A DNA stretch of 64,000 bases from Diploptera punctata (lineage: Eukaryota; Arthropoda; Insecta; Blattodea; Blaberidae): the NCBI GenBank assembly GCA_030220185.1, contig JASPKZ010007303.1:310001-374000 (forward strand), given 5' to 3'. Within the stretch, counting starts at the first letter, position 1; each line of letters starts with the position of its first letter. Below the pieces are notes generated by a model. The model searched no databases. It was not told the origin of the DNA and saw only the letters and a program-made list of their open reading frames with translations. A program made the position numbers and the translations under genes. Shown here one piece after another: positions 62,302-64,000 of this stretch.

Positions 62302-62574
62302 CACACATACATACATAATGTTCTGTAGTCTTTTTATGACGTTTATCTTCCTCTCTAGTCTTGAAGATCTCATTTAGTCGAACCCATCATAAATTAATAC
62401 TGAATTTGGGTAATTTCTTAAAATCTAAAACATTTGTCGGCTACATTGTAAAGAACAGAATTGATTGTACATTCACTTTGTCGTTAAACTAATTAGGTTT
62501 GTCGTTAGATTATATATATATTACTAAACAGCCTTAAAACCGGTGAACTGGTGAGTTCCAAGATTTATAGCATC
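62043..62574. other. Unassigned, with (CA)n/(TA)n at 62262-62300
   Basis: Only the compound dinucleotide run is notable. Confidence 0.5.
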
Positions 62575-62765
62575 TGAATGTGAGATATGATGATGCTGTT
62601 TCTTCAGGAAATAATCATTTTAATGGATTTTTTGCACCCTTTACATACCAAATCTCACCAATGGGGTGATGACTGGAATGTACAGAGTCTAAAAAAATCC
62701 ATTAAAGGGTTTCTTTTCCCTGGAGAAACAGTTTAAACTTAGCCCGCCATCATATGTCTTTAATC
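62575..62765. repeat. ~190-bp imperfect hairpin element (MITE-like)
   Basis: GAGATATGATGATGCTGTTT CTTCAGGAAA ... TTTTAATGGATTTTTT at the left is mirrored by AAAAAAATCCATTAAAGG ... CCCTGGAGAAACAG ... CATCATATGTC at the right. Arms carry small indels; family unknown. Confidence 0.55.
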
Positions 62766-62769
62766 ATGG

Positions 62770-63265
62770 TTGCCATGTTGAAATATATTTAATTAACAGT
62801 ACCTCACCAACAAAGGCACCTGCTACAGTGATTCTCATCACAAAAAAAAAATTAGCTGACAACAGCAAACAGAGAAATCCCATACAGAATGCAAAAAAAA
62901 ATCTTTAAAGAGCAAAACATCCCTCTAGAACTGGCACGATGGACGGTACAAAACGAGCAAGCATAGTATATGATTTTGAAGTTCACGGGTTGAATTCAAA
63001 CGGATGTTAATGAATTTTTTAAGGCGTAAAAATTCTGAATATGACTTCCTTCAGAAGGAATTAAAATCAGGTGTTCGGTGTCATATGCTTGTGGCACAGA
63101 AAAGAACCTGAAATAAGAGTATTATTAATAAAATTGTCGGGACGTTAACGCCCACGATTGAATTGCGGCGCTGAAGGTCTGCGTTTTTTTAAGTGTGTCC
63201 TTAAATAAAATACTAACTAACCTATAAGCATAACCGAAATATGTTCTAATTATTTTGATTTGGTT
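62770..63265. other. Unassigned
   Basis: CACGGGTTGAATTCAAACGG at 62984-63003 is a weak B-box-like phrase. Nothing else. Confidence 0.35.
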
Positions 63266-63267
63266 TT

Positions 63268-63552
63268 AAAAACTAACTCACTGGCTCTATCGAATCCGTT
63301 GGTTCATGGCCGTGCGGACATAAACTCTCCATACACTATTGTATTCCAATATCTCCTGCATAATCAATTGGAAGACCTAGAAGACATTGGGCTGATGCAT
63401 TATGAAGTAGGAACGGGCAATTGACTAATCCCTGGAGTGATGATGATGATGATAATCAATTTCCCTCAAATTAAATTTAATGTTATTCTCTCACCTCATT
63501 CTTGGTCTACCATCTGGGCATTTTCTCTCTGGTTTTCCTACAAGAAGGTTTA
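63268..63552 (-). pseudogene. LINE-D copy 14, 3' fragment with tiny nested LINE
   Basis: AACTAACTCACTGGCTCTAT CGAATCCG to TCTGGTTTTCCTACAAGAAG GTTT on the plus strand is the minus-strand LINE-D 3' end (LLVGKPE...AMN). Interrupted by an 82-bp LINE 3' end at 63370-63451. Confidence 0.85.
63370..63451 (+). mobile_element. 82-bp LINE 3' end insertion
   Basis: Flanked by ATAATCAATT at 63360-63369 and 63452-63461 (10 bp). GGAAGACCTAGAAGACATTG GGCTGATGC, GTAGGAACGGGCAATTGACT AATCCCTGGAGTGATGATG: the GRPRRHWADA C-terminus, stop and GAT tail of the family seen at 34441-34560. Confidence 0.9.
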
Positions 63553-63580
63553 GATTTTAAACTGAAAAATTGAATAGCAG

Positions 63581-63691
63581 CCCAGAACAAGGTTGTAATG
63601 CTTACTTTTTTCCAAAGTTATGTGGCATTAATAAATCATTTTCACGTAAAATCAACATTGGAAAACATGAGGGTTACAACCTTGTTCTGGG
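63581..63691. repeat. 111-bp element with perfect 18-bp inverted ends
   Basis: CCCAGAACAAGGTTGTAA at 63581-63598 and its exact reverse complement at 63674-63691. No ORF. MITE-like; flanks (AG / GTAA) show no clear target duplication. The LINE-D fragment next to it ends at 63552. Confidence 0.6.
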
Positions 63692-64000
63692 TAACTGATT
63701 AATTATAAGGGAGGTAACTTTCCTCTCCCTGTGTTCATTTAAATTTGATCATCATTGGTCTAGAATTTTTCTTTCCATAGAGTAAAAATGACTGAGACAC
63801 TATACTGAAAGAGTCTTTCATATATTACGCAATTTTTGAAAACGCAATAATTAAGTCAAAAATGCATGGAAATAAAAAAATATTATTTTCATCTACATAC
63901 ACTCCCATTTAAGCACGGAAAAATATGTCAGGCATATGTCCACTTCCACTGTCTCGGCAGAAAATTATTCGGTCTATGAAATCTGTGATCTCAATTCGTG
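63692..64000. other. Unassigned window end
   Basis: Nothing recognised. Confidence 0.4.

Overview
This window reads as intergenic or deep-intronic DNA of a large, repeat-rich, AT-rich insect genome. The most abundant repeat is a LINE whose conserved C-terminus (motifs RLRWAGHVARM, GKRPVGRPRMRWE, AMNLRVR) together with SINEs translating as PDRESNPGPL matches, from memory, hosts of predicted proteins in the American cockroach; I therefore favour a blattodean, probably Periplaneta americana. That is inference. I recognise no host protein-coding exon, no rRNA and no convincing functional tRNA gene. Almost everything that can be named is a transposable element, usually broken and often nested.

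Family labels are local to this report. LINE-D: about 14 copies, 3' ends in short tetranucleotide runs (TTAG/GTAA-like), 5' end found twice (35552 and 56306), with an AP-type endonuclease and a YADD reverse transcriptase. LINE-M, N, O, P, H, Q, R, V, W, X, Y and Z are other non-LTR families, seen mostly as C-terminal fragments that end in GAT- or ATT-type repeats. LINE-C and LINE-E encode an 'ARTWNSLPPY/RLWNSLPSY' C-terminus. LINE-F is a LINE-D relative. SINE-A, B, J, K and T are tRNA-headed SINEs; A and B share head and body but have different 3' tails. Element G is a 0.6-0.75 kb element with a palindromic 3' end (4 copies). Element L is a Helitron-like element with a TATC microsatellite, a tRNA-Tyr-like block and a giant inverted repeat (2 copies). 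Element U is an unknown repeat (2 copies). Several Tc1/mariner-like, one hAT-like and two other Helitron remnants are present.

Layout: 1-5.0 kb RTE-like LINE, element U, SINE-A, and a decayed LINE split by element L; 5.0-8.9 kb mariner-like element and a LINE-D split by element G and SINE-J; 9.8-16.9 kb LINE-M, SINE-K, SINE-A, SINE-J split by LINE-D, a degenerate minisatellite split by SINE-T, and rearranged LINE-D copies; 17-29 kb a dense stack of nested LINEs, including one twin-primed insertion and a 61-bp tandem array; 29-33 kb Helitron end, mariner-like and hAT-like remnants, and element G split by LINE-H; 33-47 kb SINEs, LINE-D copies (one with endonuclease) and element G; 47-54 kb a TIR element, a palindrome/tRNA-like pair, SINE-A, a Helitron split by SINE-K, and element L with about 850 bp of TATC repeat; 54-64 kb LINE-F split by LINE-D, ATT-tailed LINE ends, a mosaic SINE, element U split by SINE-A, SINE-K and small hairpin elements.

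The strongest results are direct ones: target-site duplications of 9-18 bp that fix the borders of many insertions, an empty/filled pair for one SINE, inverted arms that differ between element L copies but match each other within a copy, LINE breakpoints clustered at one small hairpin, and two unrelated LINEs inserted at the same point of LINE-F.
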